From an uncultured Hyphomicrobiales bacterium (GTDB taxonomy: Bacteria > Pseudomonadota > Alphaproteobacteria > Rhizobiales > Xanthobacteraceae), in contig CAITEM010000367.1 of assembly GCA_903891395.1 (NCBI GenBank), forward strand, positions 1-5,253: DNA of 5,253 bases, given 5' to 3'. The notes under the pieces were generated by a model. That model did no database searches and was not told where the DNA came from. It saw only the letters and a list, made by a program, of their open reading frames with translations. The translations under genes and the position numbers were made by a program. Below, piece after piece: positions 4,587 through 5,253 of the stretch. Each line of letters starts with the position of its first letter. The first letter of the stretch is position 1.

Positions 4587-5237
4587 ATGCGAATTGCCGT
4601 AGCGCGTGAATCCGACGCCGGCGAGCCCCGCGTTGCCGCGACACCGGAAACCGTCAAGAAATTCCTGGCGCTCGGCGCCGACGTCGCGGTCGCCCGCGGC
4701 GCCGGCAATGCCTCCGGCATTCTTGACGCCGATTACGAAGCCGCCGGCGCCGTCGTCGGCGACGATGTCACCAAGGACGCCGACATCGTCCTGAAGGTGC
4801 GCCGTCCCGCGCCCAATGAATTGTCGCAATACAAAAAGGGCGCCCTGGTCGTCGCGATCATGGACCCCTACGGCAACGAAGCCGCGCTCAAGCAGATGGC
4901 CGATGCGGGGCTGATTGCCTTCGCCATGGAATTGATGCCGCGCATCACCCGCGCGCAGTCGATGGACGTGCTGTCGAGCCAGGCCAATCTCGCCGGCTAT
5001 CGCGCCGTGATCGACGCCGCCGGCGAATATGGCCGCGCGCTGCCGATGATGATGACCGCGGCAGGCACCGTGCCCGCCGCCAAGGTCTTTGTCATGGGTG
5101 TCGGCGTTGCGGGCCTGCAGGCGATCGCGACCGCGCGCCGCATGGGCGCGGGTGTCACCGCGACCGACGTCCGGCCCGCCACCAAGGAACAGGTCGAAAG
5201 TCTCGGCGCCAAGTTCCTGGCGGTCGAGGACGAGTAA
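4587..5237 (+). CDS. pntAA: NAD(P) transhydrogenase subunit alpha-1 (PntAA), interrupted by an in-frame stop
   Basis: This is the NAD(H)-binding domain I subunit of proton-translocating transhydrogenase, the peripheral part that passes hydride from NADH to NADP+ as protons cross the membrane through PntAB/PntB. Seen: the N-terminal motif RVAATPETVKKF (15-26), the mobile-region signature RITRAQSMDVLSSQANLAGY (119-138), the Rossmann loop GVGVAG (171-176) and the acidic residue D194 in TATDVRP. The frame stops with TAA at 5235-5237 after 216 residues, whereas family members run to about 370-380 residues. The stop falls within the NAD-binding domain, after GAKFLAVEDE. The five codons after it (FKNAQ) still match what I expect of a PntAA continuation, so the cause looks like a single base change, such as GAA to TAA, and not a frameshift. 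A truncated product would lack half of the nucleotide-binding fold. It could be a true nonsense mutation or a sequence error near the window end. Confidence 0.85.
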   Translation: MRIAVARESDAGEPRVAATPETVKKFLALGADVAVARGAGNASGILDADYEAAGAVVGDDVTKDADIVLKVRRPAPNELSQYKKGALVVAIMDPYGNEAALKQMADAGLIAFAMELMPRITRAQSMDVLSSQANLAGYRAVIDAAGEYGRALPMMMTAAGTVPAAKVFVMGVGVAGLQAIATARRMGAGVTATDVRPATKEQVESLGAKFLAVEDE

Positions 5238-5253
5238 TTCAAGAATGCGCAGA

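Noticed and set aside
4055..4609. Plus-strand open frame of 184 codons covering the gap and the oxidase-IV-like gene
   Set aside because: It overlaps the well-supported membrane protein in another frame and has an Arg/His-rich, low-complexity look.

Overview
The window looks like a chromosomal segment of an alphaproteobacterium, most likely a Hyphomicrobiales/Rhizobiales member near Bradyrhizobiaceae or Xanthobacteraceae. I infer this from the GC-rich coding sequence, the long shadow frames opposite real genes, the bacterial aa3-oxidase subunit IV-type membrane protein next to pntAA, and the sequence flavour of the PepF, ABC1 and PntAA proteins. This is recognition from memory, not a database result.

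Layout. Bases 3-461 are the 3' end of an M3-family oligoendopeptidase F gene whose catalytic centre lies outside the window. Bases 483-533 hold a near-perfect palindrome with 20-bp arms and a putative promoter inside it. It precedes a two-gene toxin-antitoxin module: an AbrB/MazE-fold antitoxin (545-817) and a Doc-type Fic-fold toxin (814-1200), overlapping by ATGA. Five bases after the toxin starts a beta-keto acid cleavage enzyme (BKACE, DUF849) gene (1206-2108), which therefore probably shares transcripts with the module. A small exported protein of unknown function (2105-2617, minus strand) converges on it, and the two stop codons interlock in one CTAG. Its 5' end faces an ABC1/UbiB-family atypical kinase gene (2673-4046) across a 55-bp divergent promoter region.

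After the kinase gene, a 210-bp gap holds a long imperfect hairpin ending in a T-run, probably a terminator, and then a likely new promoter. The last unit is a three-helix membrane protein of the aa3-type cytochrome c oxidase subunit IV family (4257-4547) and pntAA, the alpha-1 subunit of proton-translocating NAD(P) transhydrogenase (from 4587). The pntAA frame meets TAA at 5235-5237 in the middle of its NAD-binding domain, while the bases after it still read as PntAA-like sequence.

How the genes fit together. The window is a mosaic of housekeeping functions (peptide degradation, CoA-linked beta-keto acid cleavage, quinone-related kinase, respiratory and transhydrogenase membrane functions) with one accessory element, the MazE-like/Doc module, between pepF and the BKACE gene. 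The observations most worth checking are the interrupted pntAA, the palindromic operator and its non-classical antitoxin/toxin pair, and the possible control of the BKACE gene by that operator. I see no tRNA, rRNA, CRISPR array, insertion sequence or phage gene, and no clear wholly new system.
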